From positions 1 to 35,528 of the forward strand of contig CALVTL010000018.1 in assembly GCA_944362555.1 (NCBI GenBank): a DNA stretch of 35,528 nt. The letters are read 5' to 3'. This DNA is from an uncultured Clostridia bacterium. GTDB taxonomy: Bacteria > Bacillota > Clostridia > Christensenellales > Borkfalkiaceae. Of the stretch, positions 6,923-14,932 are shown piece after piece (position 1 is the stretch's first letter; each line of letters starts with the position of its first letter). A program made the translations under genes and the position numbers. The notes below the pieces were generated by a model, which was not told where the DNA came from, did no database searches, and saw nothing but the letters and a program-made list of their open reading frames with translations.

Positions 6923-7132
6923 ATGGAGAGAGTAAAAATGATCATGTCGGGCGAGCGAACAAACAAGCAGTTCGATTTCCGCTTGGTCGCTGTTGCGTTG
7001 GAATCGGTCGCGTGCCTGCTCTCCAACATGAAAGAGGGGAAGATCCCGCACGACGGGGAGGATAAAAAAGCCCTGCAAAGTTTCTCGGAAAAACTTTGCA
7101 GGGCGTACAAAGATTTGGCATTGGAAGGGTAA
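6923..7132 (+). CDS. Small hypothetical protein, first gene of the CI-controlled operon
   Basis: A 69-aa soluble protein with a strong GGGAGGAGG ribosome binding site. It is mixed alpha-helical with no signal or TM segment. The C-terminal part (KKALQSFSEKLCRAYKDLA) is amphipathic. As the first gene after a repressor-controlled promoter it is placed like a Cro or antirepressor, but no HTH motif is visible. Its 3' third contains a 14-bp perfect inverted repeat with a minus-strand T tract, which is unusual inside a coding region and makes the gene less certain. Confidence 0.55.
   Translation: MERVKMIMSGERTNKQFDFRLVAVALESVACLLSNMKEGKIPHDGEDKKALQSFSEKLCRAYKDLALEG
7064..7104 (-). terminator. minus-strand terminator-like hairpin within a coding region
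   Basis: A 14-bp perfect stem (7070-7083 with 7091-7104), 7-nt loop, and on the minus strand six U residues directly after the stem (plus-strand A tract 7064-7069). This is a textbook terminator for leftward transcription, yet no leftward gene lies upstream of it. Confidence 0.55.
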
Positions 7133-7177
7133 TGGGCTTGCAGCCTCGTAAAAGCATATCCGTGTGAGGGGAGAGGA

Positions 7178-7387
7178 ATGGAAAAGAAGTTTATTCTCGT
7201 TCACCAAATCAGCAGAAAGGGACGGAATGACCTTCCGCATCTGATAGCCGTCGATCAGATCATTTCTTTGATCGAGATTGATGCCACAACTTATATTCAA
7301 ATTGACAGAGCTTCGAACGGGAAGACCCGGCTCGGGATCCCTGTTCGTGAGTCGTTTGAGGAACTGTGCAAGAAATTGTTTTCGTAA
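7178..7387 (+). CDS. Small hypothetical protein
   Basis: A 69-aa protein with a GGGGAGAGG ribosome binding site. Its beta-rich start (EKKFILVHQISRKGRNDLPH, then LIAVDQIISLIEIDATTYIQI) and hydrophilic C-terminal helix (ESFEELCKKLFS) resemble the short housekeeping proteins seen early in phage operons. No family recognised. It is co-directional with the gene at 6923 and the secreted protein at 7411, with a 23-bp gap to the latter. Confidence 0.55.
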   Translation: MEKKFILVHQISRKGRNDLPHLIAVDQIISLIEIDATTYIQIDRASNGKTRLGIPVRESFEELCKKLFS

Positions 7388-7410
7388 AAATTTAGTAATA
7401 GGGGCGGGTT

Positions 7411-10089
7411 ATGACGTTTTTCTCTCATAACTTCACGAAAAGAACAGCCAAGAGGGGCGCGGAGCGTGCTCTCCTGGCTGTTCTTTGCATTTTTTTCGCC
7501 TTGCTCATTGCGGTGGGGGCGGGGGCGAGCACGCTCCTGCCCGCGTTTGCCGCGGAGTTCACCGCCTACGACCGTTCCTCCATCGAGGAGGATCTGAAGG
7601 ACGTTGACATCTCCGACTATCCCGCCGACAAGAACGGGCGGCACTTTCTCCTGGATGACGTCGGCTTTATGGAGTACGGCTATTCGGAGAGCAGCTTTAT
7701 TACGGAGAACTATTTCGGCATTTATTTTTACGTCTACAACCCCACGGAGCGGGAGGTGAGCACGCGCGCGGGCGCCAACGTGGTGAATATGGCGGTGGAA
7801 TACGACGCGGCGGGTGAGCCTGCCAAATATGAGAACGTGCCGCTGACCGTTCTGGACCGGACGGACAATCACCGTTTTTACAAGTTCCGTCTTGCGGACG
7901 GTGATGCAGCCCTTCGGCGGGCGCAGGCGTATGCCAAGGCACATGACGGCGTGCGGCGCTACGACGTCGCGGGCATCCAGTTGTGGTTTTTGGGAGCAAA
8001 CGGTACGGAGCTCGATCATTCCGAGGATGAAAGCGTTGCGCGGACATATACCTGCACGGGTTACGCGGAGGGGTGCGGGCCGGACGGAGAAGATACGACG
8101 CTCTCGATCCACGAGGAGCGGCTCACGGTGGTAGATCTGGACGTCGGTCAGACCTATTGGCGGTCGGACAGCATCAACCAGAACGGGGCGAACCACTACA
8201 ACCAAGTGAACAGCGTGTATTTTGCGATCCCCGAGGAGACGGTCGTCAAATACGGAGAGCTCTGGGGTGTGAAGTGTGCCTGGGATGAACGCAGGACCTC
8301 GCCCATTCTTGTGACGAACAACAGCGAGTTTGAATCCGCCTTCAAAAAATGGATAGGGGTAAAGGAGGGGATCACGGATCGGTTCGCTGTTTATGATACT
8401 TACGGCGGGAGCGTCGGAGGTGGGATGCCCGCGTCGGATTGGGGCTGGGGATATGGTTACAGGATCAATGAAAATACGGGGGAAGTGAATGACGTCGGGG
8501 GAGTGGCGATCACGAAGGATGATACGCCGCCCGGATGGGTGTTCGGAAGTGACGAAAGCACGATCCTCAATGCAAAGATCTCTTCGGCAGATATGTTGTC
8601 ATGGGCATCCGCTCACGGATATGCGGATTATCTGTTCACCGACGACGTGGACGAAGGGCGTACATACGGAACGCAGGAGCATACGTTTTATGCCGATGAG
8701 CCGTTCGATCTGTTGACGTTTAATGATGCGGCAAGCGGATGGGACAAGTTTGTTCTTGGTTGGAAAGAGTTCTGGTCGTTCGGAAAGCAGTTTGATTGGG
8801 GCGCGTGGAACGAGACGGTGGATCCGATCAAGCGAGTGACGGCGGAGGACTTTTCCGGGACGGACGACGCCAACGCAGAGAAACTTCTCGTCCATGAGCT
8901 GGATTATAAGACGTTCAAAGACTACTACGATAAGCACAAAAAAGATGCCGTCTATTTGTTCCGATTTGCCGTGACGGATTATTACGCAGCACAGGCAACG
9001 GTCGTCACGGATGCAGAGTGGTGGAATCCGGGGTCATGGGGTTCCGGAACTCTGGACGAGCAATCGACCTACATGGCGCGGGAGACGGTGTTCCTGGATT
9101 TTGAGATCATCGAACTGACATTCAACAAGGACGACGATCTGACAGTCCTGCCGGTGGTCATGTCGCCGATCGATATTATCTCCGGGATCGATCCGCATAC
9201 CGTGACGGCAGAACCGGAACCCGAACCCGAACCGGAGCCCACGCCGAGCGGAGAGCTTTCGGAGAAAATAGTCGGCGTGTTCTATCTGCAAGACGTCGAG
9301 GATGAGCAGTATGTCAGCGACGTTTCTGCGCTCATTTCCGAAATGCAGTCGAATGCGGGAGACGTGAGGACATACTCTCCTGCAACGACCGGGGCTATTA
9401 AAGGTCCGGACTTCTGGGAACCTATGGTAAATGGAGAAGTCGACGTCAGCATCATTTACGACCACTATGACACGATATATACCAATCTTCCACAAAACAT
9501 TTATGAAGAATATCCGGATGCGAACCTCTTCTATGCAAACATTTCCACGACTGCGGCGCAGGAGTTGGAAACTGACTATTCCGGAGGAGCCGTAAAGGCT
9601 TGCTTCATTGGTGAGATGACGTATGAGGACATGGCAAACACTTCGGATGACGGGATTGTCATTTCCACGGATAGTACCATCGTTCTGAACGATATAACGG
9701 GCATGAATACCGTTGGATTTGTCACTTCCATTCTTGACAATGAATGTGGCGATTATCAGGTCATCGACATTGACGGCGATGCATATCTCAACGGAGAATA
9801 TAACATCTTTGACGACTTCGATCCGAACGATTATAACACCATCGTTGTGACGGACAGCCGCATCCTCGAATACCTTGCCCCCGATCTGGATTCCTATGGA
9901 TTTGGCGGGAATGTGTTTGTCGCTTATTCGGACGGCAGCGAGGATTATTCCACGCTCTTCCCGAACGGAAACTACAAGGCATTCTTGACGGAGCTGGATG
10001 CGTCGGCCATCACTTTCTATCTCAAAGAGTATCTTGTAGGCATTTCTTTGGACTTCTATTTGAGCTGCAAGACAATGACGATGCTTTAA
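7411..10089 (+). CDS. Large secreted two-domain surface protein with Pro-Glu linker (adsorption-protein candidate)
   Basis: The 892-aa protein has a basic N terminus and a long hydrophobic segment (about residues 19-42), then a probable signal peptidase site near AFAA (about 46-49). Residues 50-595 are rich in Asp, Tyr and Trp and have an extracellular beta-rich character. A PEPEPEPEPTP linker (about 600-612) separates a second acidic domain of about 280 residues. A receptor-binding domain, a flexible linker and a C-terminal domain recall the layout of filamentous-phage pIII attachment proteins, but there is no C-terminal TM anchor and I see no sequence family match. The 3' half has lower GC content. 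It heads a run of four exported proteins. Confidence 0.6.
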   Translation: MTFFSHNFTKRTAKRGAERALLAVLCIFFALLIAVGAGASTLLPAFAAEFTAYDRSSIEEDLKDVDISDYPADKNGRHFLLDDVGFMEYGYSESSFITENYFGIYFYVYNPTEREVSTRAGANVVNMAVEYDAAGEPAKYENVPLTVLDRTDNHRFYKFRLADGDAALRRAQAYAKAHDGVRRYDVAGIQLWFLGANGTELDHSEDESVARTYTCTGYAEGCGPDGEDTTLSIHEERLTVVDLDVGQTYWRSDSINQNGANHYNQVNSVYFAIPEETVVKYGELWGVKCAWDERRTSPILVTNNSEFESAFKKWIGVKEGITDRFAVYDTYGGSVGGGMPASDWGWGYGYRINENTGEVNDVGGVAITKDDTPPGWVFGSDESTILNAKISSADMLSWASAHGYADYLFTDDVDEGRTYGTQEHTFYADEPFDLLTFNDAASGWDKFVLGWKEFWSFGKQFDWGAWNETVDPIKRVTAEDFSGTDDANAEKLLVHELDYKTFKDYYDKHKKDAVYLFRFAVTDYYAAQATVVTDAEWWNPGSWGSGTLDEQSTYMARETVFLDFEIIELTFNKDDDLTVLPVVMSPIDIISGIDPHTVTAEPEPEPEPEPTPSGELSEKIVGVFYLQDVEDEQYVSDVSALISEMQSNAGDVRTYSPATTGAIKGPDFWEPMVNGEVDVSIIYDHYDTIYTNLPQNIYEEYPDANLFYANISTTAAQELETDYSGGAVKACFIGEMTYEDMANTSDDGIVISTDSTIVLNDITGMNTVGFVTSILDNECGDYQVIDIDGDAYLNGEYNIFDDFDPNDYNTIVVTDSRILEYLAPDLDSYGFGGNVFVAYSDGSEDYSTLFPNGNYKAFLTELDASAITFYLKEYLVGISLDFYLSCKTMTML
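7441..7496 (+). terminator. terminator/attenuator-like hairpin over a signal-peptide coding region
   Basis: AGAACAGCCA (7441-7450) pairs perfectly with TGGCTGTTCT (7475-7484). Adjacent AGAG/CTCT bases can extend it, and seven T residues follow at 7490-7496. It lies at codons 11-29 of the 892-aa protein. It could attenuate transcription or delay translation of the secreted-protein operon; function is inferred. Confidence 0.4.
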
Positions 10090-10177
10090 GGAGGTGACGG
10101 GGGAAAAGAGCGGGAAGTCAGGCACGACGCGGGCCGCGTAAAGCGGGCAGAAAAAATATGGATTCGGAGAACAGTTT

Positions 10178-11212
10178 ATGAAAACAGGAGCAAAAAGATG
10201 GTTTGCGGCAGCAGCCGCGGTCGGAATGGCAGCCGTCGTCGGCGTCGGCATCTGGGCGGGCGTCCATTTCGGAACAAAGGACAAAGTGGACTTCGGCGAG
10301 AATATGCTCGTTACGCCTTCGGGCGGGAGCGATCTCATGCAGATCACCTCGACCACCGTGGAAACGCGGGACGGTCAGACGACGCAGCAGCTCACGGCGA
10401 ACGTCAATCCCTCCACGGCGGATGTGCTTGTGGATTGGACGATCGCATGGAGCGGTTCGGCGGTGAGCTGGGGGAGCGGGTCGCAGGGAACGGTGACGGA
10501 CTATGTGACGGTGACGCCCTCCTCGGACGGCGCGCGCACGGCAACGGTCACTTGCAAGGCGCCGTTCGGTACCAAGGCGGTCGTCACGGCGTCCATCCGC
10601 GGGCGGTCGGACATCAAAGACACCTGCGCGGTGGATTATGTGCAGCGTTACAGCGACGTCACGGCATCGCTCTCGTTCTCGGACGGGACAAGCAGCCGCA
10701 ATGAGAGTTGGACGCTCGGTTCGTCCACGTCGGTGACGGTGGGCTTCCCGCAGTCTACGACGGTCTCCGACCTGGCCGCGTATAACGGCAGCGGTTCGGC
10801 GACGGCGGCATATTCCGACGTGTACACCATCGCAAGTGGTGCGAACACCGTCACCGTTTCCTATGCGTTCACGGAATCGTATGTGGCGGCGCTTGCAGAG
10901 GCGGGCGTCACCAAGACGGCAGGAAGCTATCAGACGCTCAATTCCTCCCTTTCGGGGAACAAGGCGACGCTTTCCGCTTTCTCGGCGGACGACATCCTCG
11001 GTCTGAACGGGCAGTCGGTGACGACGGTCGAGTACAGCGCCTACAAGAGCTATCTCGCATCGCACGCGAACGACGTCATGCTGAATATCAAGATCGACGT
11101 CGCAAGCAAGGAGAACGTATCGGGCGGCAGCAAGGTCTATCAGGTGAAGTTCGCAGACATCGGACAGACGCAGTTCACCATCGACATCCCCGAGACGAGC
11201 ATCAGATTCTAA
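10178..11212 (+). CDS. Membrane-anchored Ig-like surface protein A
   Basis: The 344-aa protein has a short basic N terminus, one TM helix (about residues 9-29) and a long extracellular part. Residues of about 65-150 form an Ig-like domain, with LVDWTIAWSG, TVTDYVTVTP, ATVTCKAPFG and TCAVDYVQR. The same domain recurs in the gene at 12039. The remainder is Ser/Thr-rich beta structure. The 88-bp gap before it contains a GC palindrome and no gene. Probably an envelope or virion protein of the element; exact role unknown. Confidence 0.62.
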   Translation: MKTGAKRWFAAAAAVGMAAVVGVGIWAGVHFGTKDKVDFGENMLVTPSGGSDLMQITSTTVETRDGQTTQQLTANVNPSTADVLVDWTIAWSGSAVSWGSGSQGTVTDYVTVTPSSDGARTATVTCKAPFGTKAVVTASIRGRSDIKDTCAVDYVQRYSDVTASLSFSDGTSSRNESWTLGSSTSVTVGFPQSTTVSDLAAYNGSGSATAAYSDVYTIASGANTVTVSYAFTESYVAALAEAGVTKTAGSYQTLNSSLSGNKATLSAFSADDILGLNGQSVTTVEYSAYKSYLASHANDVMLNIKIDVASKENVSGGSKVYQVKFADIGQTQFTIDIPETSIRF

Positions 11213-11264
11213 ACGGGCGCGCCGCTCTGCCGCACGCGGCAGGGCGGGCGCAAAGGAGTAAGAC

Positions 11265-12017
11265 ATGGCAGCAAAGAAGAATACGACGCGCCGGCAGCCT
11301 TCCGCAGCCGCCAGACAGCGGCAGGCGGAGCTGGAGCGGCAGGCGCAGAAGGAGCGCTCCGCGCGCGCATGGCGGACGGCGGGCATCGTGATCCTCGCCG
11401 TTCTGCTGCTCGGCATCCTGGCAGTGGCGGGGCTGGGCATCGCCTATCTCGTGACGGACGGCTTCGGGGGAAAGGTCCCCACGGCGGTCGTCATGATTGG
11501 GGACGAGATGTACACGGAGGACGCGGAAGGGCTCGCGCTCTATCCCGGGGACGAAGTGCGCGTGCAGTCCTTGACGGGCACCGCGGAGTACGAGTACCGC
11601 ATCGAGGCGAACGCCGGGAGCGACTTTGCCTTCACGGTGGGCGAGGAGCCCTACACCTGGGCGGATCTCACGGGCACCGATATGACGAAGGGGTTCACCA
11701 TCCAAAAGACGGCGAACGGGTTTACGGTGGATTACGAGAGTTTACAGGCGATCGTCTCCGCCGCGCTCGGCAGTGAGGCGTCGATCCCGGACGAGGCGGA
11801 CACTTCGGGAGATCTTTTCCGCCTTGTCATCACGATGGGCGAGAAGGAGCTGTGCTTCGGCTTCGCGGTCGGTGTGCCCGTGGAGGACGTGGAGCTCGAT
11901 CCCGATCATGTGACGATGGCCGGCGCGGAGGATCCCGCCGAGGAGCAGCCCGACGAGGAAGTGCCGGAAGAAGAGCAGCAGCCCGCAGGACCTGCGGAAG
12001 GAACGGAAGAAATTTAA
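11265..12017 (+). CDS. Single-pass membrane protein with acidic tail
   Basis: A 250-aa protein. Residues 1-36 are strongly basic and helical (AARQRQAELERQAQKERSAR), residues 38-62 form a TM helix, and residues 63-215 form an extracellular acidic domain. The C terminus is a low-complexity Glu/Pro tail (EEQPDEEVPEEEQQPAGPAE). A hairpin (CTGCCGC-ac-GCGGCAG) lies in the intercistronic gap before its ribosome binding site (AAAGGAG). Family not recognised. Its place in the exported-protein run suggests a structural or assembly role at the membrane. Confidence 0.58.
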   Translation: MAAKKNTTRRQPSAAARQRQAELERQAQKERSARAWRTAGIVILAVLLLGILAVAGLGIAYLVTDGFGGKVPTAVVMIGDEMYTEDAEGLALYPGDEVRVQSLTGTAEYEYRIEANAGSDFAFTVGEEPYTWADLTGTDMTKGFTIQKTANGFTVDYESLQAIVSAALGSEASIPDEADTSGDLFRLVITMGEKELCFGFAVGVPVEDVELDPDHVTMAGAEDPAEEQPDEEVPEEEQQPAGPAEGTEEI

Positions 12018-12038
12018 GAGAAAAAAGGAGATTCGGAT

Positions 12039-13244
12039 ATGTCGAACTATTATGGCAACTACAACAGGAAGAAAAAGGGGAGCGCGCTGCAAACGGTGGT
12101 GTGCATCCTGCTTGTCATCATCCTTCTGGGCGTCATCGCGGGCGGGATCTTCGTCGGTGTGAAGTCGGAAGGGTTCAGGAATTGGGACTACTTCAAGGGC
12201 GAACAGACGGAGCAGGTCGTTCCCGAAGAAGGTTCCGGCGTCACGGACGGCGAGGGGAACGAGCTGGAGAGCGGCATGTCTTACGAGATGCCCGCTTCGA
12301 TGGTCTATGCCGTGCCCACGGCGCAGAGCACCACGGCGGCAGATGGCGTCACCGTCACGGCGACCGTCCTGCCCGAGACGGCAATCAACAAAAACGTAAC
12401 ATGGAGTCTTGCTTTTGCAGATGCTTCGGCATCCTGGGCGCAGGGCAAGACGGTGACGGACTATGTGACGGTGACGGCGGACGCGGAAAACAGCCGCGAG
12501 GCGACCGTCGTCTGCAAGCAGGCGTTCGGCGAGCAGATCGTTCTGACGGCTGCCTCCGTCGCCGACCCTTCCAAGACGGCGACCTGCACCATTGATTATC
12601 TGCAGAGCATTTTGAGTTATGCCGTGAAAATCGGCGATCTTGCACTGAATATGGGACCTTCAGCCATGGAGCATATAACCAAATCCAACATTTCCGTGGA
12701 TATTGCGAACGATGACACCTCCAACGGCGGTATGATCTCGATCGATTGTACTTTTTCGGAAACATATACGATCGCAACAGAGGACACCATGGTGAAGAAA
12801 GTAAGCTTCTTCAATGACGACGAGGCCTATCCCGAAAAGCCATACTTCACGAACAGGATTGATTATGGCGCGGGATCTTCTACTGAATACCACTGTGACA
12901 GTATCGAAGATGCGGAAGGAAAGACGCTGTACTTTGATCGTCGTATGTTTGATGAGTATAACTTTTGGGTGGAAGGCACGAGCTTTGCAACGGGGGAACT
13001 TGTACAAAGAAAAACGTATTTCAAGGACCTTTCTACAGATAAGTTGGCAGAATATTTTGATCCGGATGACGGGATCTATGCGAACCAGACTCTTTGGACG
13101 GTGAAATGCTGGATCGTTACGGATTATCAAAGGATCGAGGGTTGGACGGACATTGTTTTCTCCGCTATCGATGGGCAGCAGGACGTGCAGAGCATTCATC
13201 TGGACCAGGATTCGATCACTTTCACAGAATCTGTGAACGAATAA
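12039..13244 (+). CDS. Membrane-anchored Ig-like surface protein B
   Basis: The 401-aa protein has a Tyr/Asn-rich basic start (SNYYGNYNRKKKG), a TM helix at about residues 17-41 and an extracellular remainder. An Ig-like domain at about 105-185 has NVTWSLAFADASASW, TVTDYVTVTAD, ATVVCKQAFG and TCTIDYLQ. It is clearly paralogous to the domain in the gene at 10178. The C-terminal 200 residues are rich in Tyr/Asp/Phe, resembling the 892-aa protein, and are encoded in lower-GC DNA. The paralogous domains suggest a shared envelope structure. Confidence 0.62.
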   Translation: MSNYYGNYNRKKKGSALQTVVCILLVIILLGVIAGGIFVGVKSEGFRNWDYFKGEQTEQVVPEEGSGVTDGEGNELESGMSYEMPASMVYAVPTAQSTTAADGVTVTATVLPETAINKNVTWSLAFADASASWAQGKTVTDYVTVTADAENSREATVVCKQAFGEQIVLTAASVADPSKTATCTIDYLQSILSYAVKIGDLALNMGPSAMEHITKSNISVDIANDDTSNGGMISIDCTFSETYTIATEDTMVKKVSFFNDDEAYPEKPYFTNRIDYGAGSSTEYHCDSIEDAEGKTLYFDRRMFDEYNFWVEGTSFATGELVQRKTYFKDLSTDKLAEYFDPDDGIYANQTLWTVKCWIVTDYQRIEGWTDIVFSAIDGQQDVQSIHLDQDSITFTESVNE

Positions 13245-13255
13245 GGAGCAACGCT

Positions 13256-13657
13256 ATGGCAAGTAAGTGCAAAGTGAGGCAAAAGAAGGCAGCGGTGCAG
13301 ACGCGGAGCGCGGCGACGTCGTCGCGCAAGGCGTCGGCAAAAAAGCCTGCGGCGGCATCGCAGCGCAGCGTGCAGCGGGTCCCCGCAAAGCAGGTGACAA
13401 AGGTATCTTCGCAAAAGGGGACCAAAGTGGCGGTCACGGGCGCGACGTTCCGCGGGGCGACCTGCATCGAGATGACGCAGAACGCCGTCTCCGTGACGCA
13501 TTCCGCCTCCCGCTCCGGCAGGGGCTCGTTTGAAAAGACGGAGCGGCGGCAGTATTTCCCCAAGACGCCCGAGACGCTCGCAGCGGTCAATGCGGCGCTT
13601 GCGGAGGCGGGCAGGACGGGGAAGGTGAAAAAGCTGCGCGTTGATATGAAGAAGTAG
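13256..13657 (+). CDS. Basic Lys/Ala/Ser-rich protein
   Basis: A 133-aa protein with AAGGAG before its start. Residues 1-60 are a disordered cationic region (RKASAKKPAAASQRS, VPAKQVTKVSSQKG). The C-terminal half is a small folded domain ending with AAVNAALAEAGRTGKVKKLR. Such composition suggests nucleic-acid binding or DNA condensation, possibly packaging of the element genome. A GC hairpin (13667-13701) follows before the next gene. Function unproven. Confidence 0.55.
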   Translation: MASKCKVRQKKAAVQTRSAATSSRKASAKKPAAASQRSVQRVPAKQVTKVSSQKGTKVAVTGATFRGATCIEMTQNAVSVTHSASRSGRGSFEKTERRQYFPKTPETLAAVNAALAEAGRTGKVKKLRVDMKK

Positions 13658-13713
13658 CAAAGAAGGCGTCCCGCCCGCCATGCGCGGGCGGGGGAACGCC
13701 GAAAAGGACAACG

Positions 13714-14172
13714 ATGGAAAAGAAGAAAAAACCGCCGACTTCGGCGGGGAAAGGGAAAAGAACGAAGCAGCCGGATGTTGGGCGGACGGTTCAGACGCGC
13801 GATGAGTACTTTGAAGGACAAAGCACTTATCGAAAGCCGGGTTATGAGGGGAAAGGAAATTATCGCAAGGCAGTTGTGGTAGCCCAGCATGGAAAAGATC
13901 TTGCCGTTGTCAAGACGACAAAGGGCAGTCCACGCGGGATCCCTTTACAGGACGAGAAAGTATCGAAATATCGGCCGTATGTGCATACAAGAGATAATGA
14001 AAAGAAGCCGATTCGATATAACAGAAAGTTTATTCCGAATGAACAATCGAAAAATTTTTCTATGCGCGACATTATTCAAATTTCGATAGATTGTTTTGCG
14101 GGAGATGAACCGCGACAGCGAAAGAATCGAAATAAAGTCCGAAAGATGAAAGGAAGACCGCCGCTGAAATAA
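13714..14172 (+). CDS. Small Lys/Arg-rich protein, module copy 1
   Basis: A 152-aa basic protein that starts MEKKKKPPTSAGKGKRTK. The 5' context (AGGACAACG before ATGGAAAAGAAGAAAA) closely matches that of the gene at 14325, so the two genes share a duplicated start region. The C terminus is again basic (RQRKNRNKVRKMKGR). The stop codon overlaps the T tract of a minus-strand small RNA. No family recognised; nucleic-acid binding is likely from charge. Codon use is more AT-rich than in neighbouring genes. Confidence 0.55.
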   Translation: MEKKKKPPTSAGKGKRTKQPDVGRTVQTRDEYFEGQSTYRKPGYEGKGNYRKAVVVAQHGKDLAVVKTTKGSPRGIPLQDEKVSKYRPYVHTRDNEKKPIRYNRKFIPNEQSKNFSMRDIIQISIDCFAGDEPRQRKNRNKVRKMKGRPPLK

Positions 14173-14240
14173 AAACACGGACCGAACAAGCCGATCCGTG
14201 CAATCACTATCCCGCCGAGCGGGTCGCCCTTTCGGGGTCA
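14171..14240 (-). ncRNA. minus-strand small RNA 1
   Basis: Predicted transcript of about 70 nt from the promoter at 14246-14274 to a U tract at 14171-14175. It folds into three hairpins: CCC-CGAAA-GGG, CCCGC-UCG-GCGGG, and a terminator with CACGGA pairing with UCCGUG followed by UUUUU. It lies tail-to-tail with the gene ending at 14172 and is antisense to any rightward read-through. It contains no credible start codon plus ribosome binding site. Confidence 0.62.
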
Positions 14241-14245
14241 CTATC

Positions 14246-14274
14246 ATTATACCCGAAGTCTGGGATTTTGTCAA
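14246..14274 (-). promoter_or_regulatory. consensus promoter for small RNA 1
   Basis: Reading leftward: TTGACA (14269-14274), exactly 17 bp, TATAAT (14246-14251). Both hexamers are perfect. The only product in reach before a terminator is the small RNA. Confidence 0.8.
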
Positions 14275-14298
14275 TAGAAATTCGGAAAAAACAAGAGT

Positions 14299-14314
14299 TC
14301 CCCGATTTCGGGGA
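14299..14314. repeat. TCCCCG palindrome, upstream of the gene at 14325
   Basis: TCCCCG-ATTT-CGGGGA, ending directly in the GGGGAGAGG ribosome binding site of the next gene. Positions 14244-14314 are repeated at 14751-14821 with about two mismatches. Confidence 0.75.
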
Positions 14315-14324
14315 GAGGACAACG

Positions 14325-14666
14325 ATGGAAAGGAAGAAAAGAAGTCGTCCAATTAAAAACATGGACGAGATGAGGAAGTTAAACACAAAGGAAGCGAAAG
14401 GTCATTTGCATTATGTTTGTGGAAAAATCGGAAACGACTTTCAGAGTATTGGAATAACCCACGGAAAAAGAACAAAGGGAGTCAACAACATCCCGTTAAA
14501 GAAAAATCCGAATCCACAAGACAGCAAACAAGCCTTTGTACGACCTAAACTAACAAATGCAAAGTCGAAATCATACGGAAAGCGCCTCGATGGATTAGGG
14601 CTTTCAAAAGAAGACAAGACAATGGTGTGGGATTTGATCGAGCGGCTTCGCAAGGGAAAGAAATAA
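14325..14666 (+). CDS. Small Lys/Arg-rich protein, module copy 2
   Basis: A 113-aa basic protein beginning MERKKRSRPIKNMDEMRKLN. A GGGGAGAGG ribosome binding site lies on the 3' arm of a palindrome, so initiation could be structure-controlled. The C terminus (SKEDKTMVWDLIERLRKGKK) is helical and basic. It follows the same plan as the gene at 13714: palindrome or hairpin, AGGACAACG leader, basic protein, then a minus-strand small RNA. No known family. Confidence 0.55.
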   Translation: MERKKRSRPIKNMDEMRKLNTKEAKGHLHYVCGKIGNDFQSIGITHGKRTKGVNNIPLKKNPNPQDSKQAFVRPKLTNAKSKSYGKRLDGLGLSKEDKTMVWDLIERLRKGKK

Positions 14667-14746
14667 AAAAAGAAAGGCGGCGACCCGAAACTAAATTCGT
14701 ACATAGCCACGCGACTGCAACCGAAACGGGAGTCACTAACCTTTCT
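14665..14746 (-). ncRNA. minus-strand small RNA 2
   Basis: Predicted transcript of about 80 nt. AGAAAGG near the 5' end pairs with CCUUUCU directly before a seven-U tract (14665-14671), closing the whole RNA into one long hairpin. An inner stem (GAC..CCG with CGGGUC, two bases bulged) supports it. The U tract overlaps the stop codon of the gene ending at 14666. This copy departs from the three-hairpin plan of the other three RNAs. Confidence 0.5.
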
Positions 14747-14752
14747 GTTATC

Positions 14753-14781
14753 ATTATACCCGAAGCCGGGGATTTTGTCAA
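14753..14781 (-). promoter_or_regulatory. consensus promoter for small RNA 2
   Basis: Leftward TTGACA (14776-14781), 17 bp, TATAAT (14753-14758). It is a near-identical duplicate of the small RNA 1 promoter region. Confidence 0.78.
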
Positions 14782-14805
14782 TAGAAATTCGGAAAAAACA
14801 AGAGT

Positions 14806-14920
14806 TCCCCGATTTCGGGGACGACGTTCCGGGCTTGAGCATGAAAAAATCCCCGAAAACGGGGATGAACAGATCTCGCAGCGCGCGGATCCGCCCGGGC
14901 GAGATCCCCCAAAGCGGGGA
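14806..14920. repeat. cluster of three TCCCCG palindromes
   Basis: TCCCCG-ATTT-CGGGGA (14806-14821), ATCCCCG-AAAA-CGGGGAT (14849-14866) and TCCCC-caaagc-GGGGA (14905-14920). The spacer of the last pair contains GCGCGGATCCGCCCGGGCGA, which recurs exactly in the pair at 20532-20604. The cluster ends in the ribosome binding site of the HTH gene at 14933. Confidence 0.75.
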
Positions 14921-14932
14921 GAGGTGAGAGAG

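Noticed and set aside
6754-7300. Longer minus-strand starts for the CI-like repressor and a 186-codon antisense frame
   Set aside because: They would read through the operator array and across the divergent promoter; no HTH-family residues lie upstream of 6753.
10092-10139. Short GTG frame after AAGGAG at 10090
   Set aside because: There is no spacing between the purine-rich site and the GTG, and the product is only 15 aa.
9034-11440. Two 440-codon minus-strand frames opposite the surface-protein operon
   Set aside because: Overlapping antisense frames without start signals; the plus-strand genes have ribosome binding sites, TM helices and paralogous domains.
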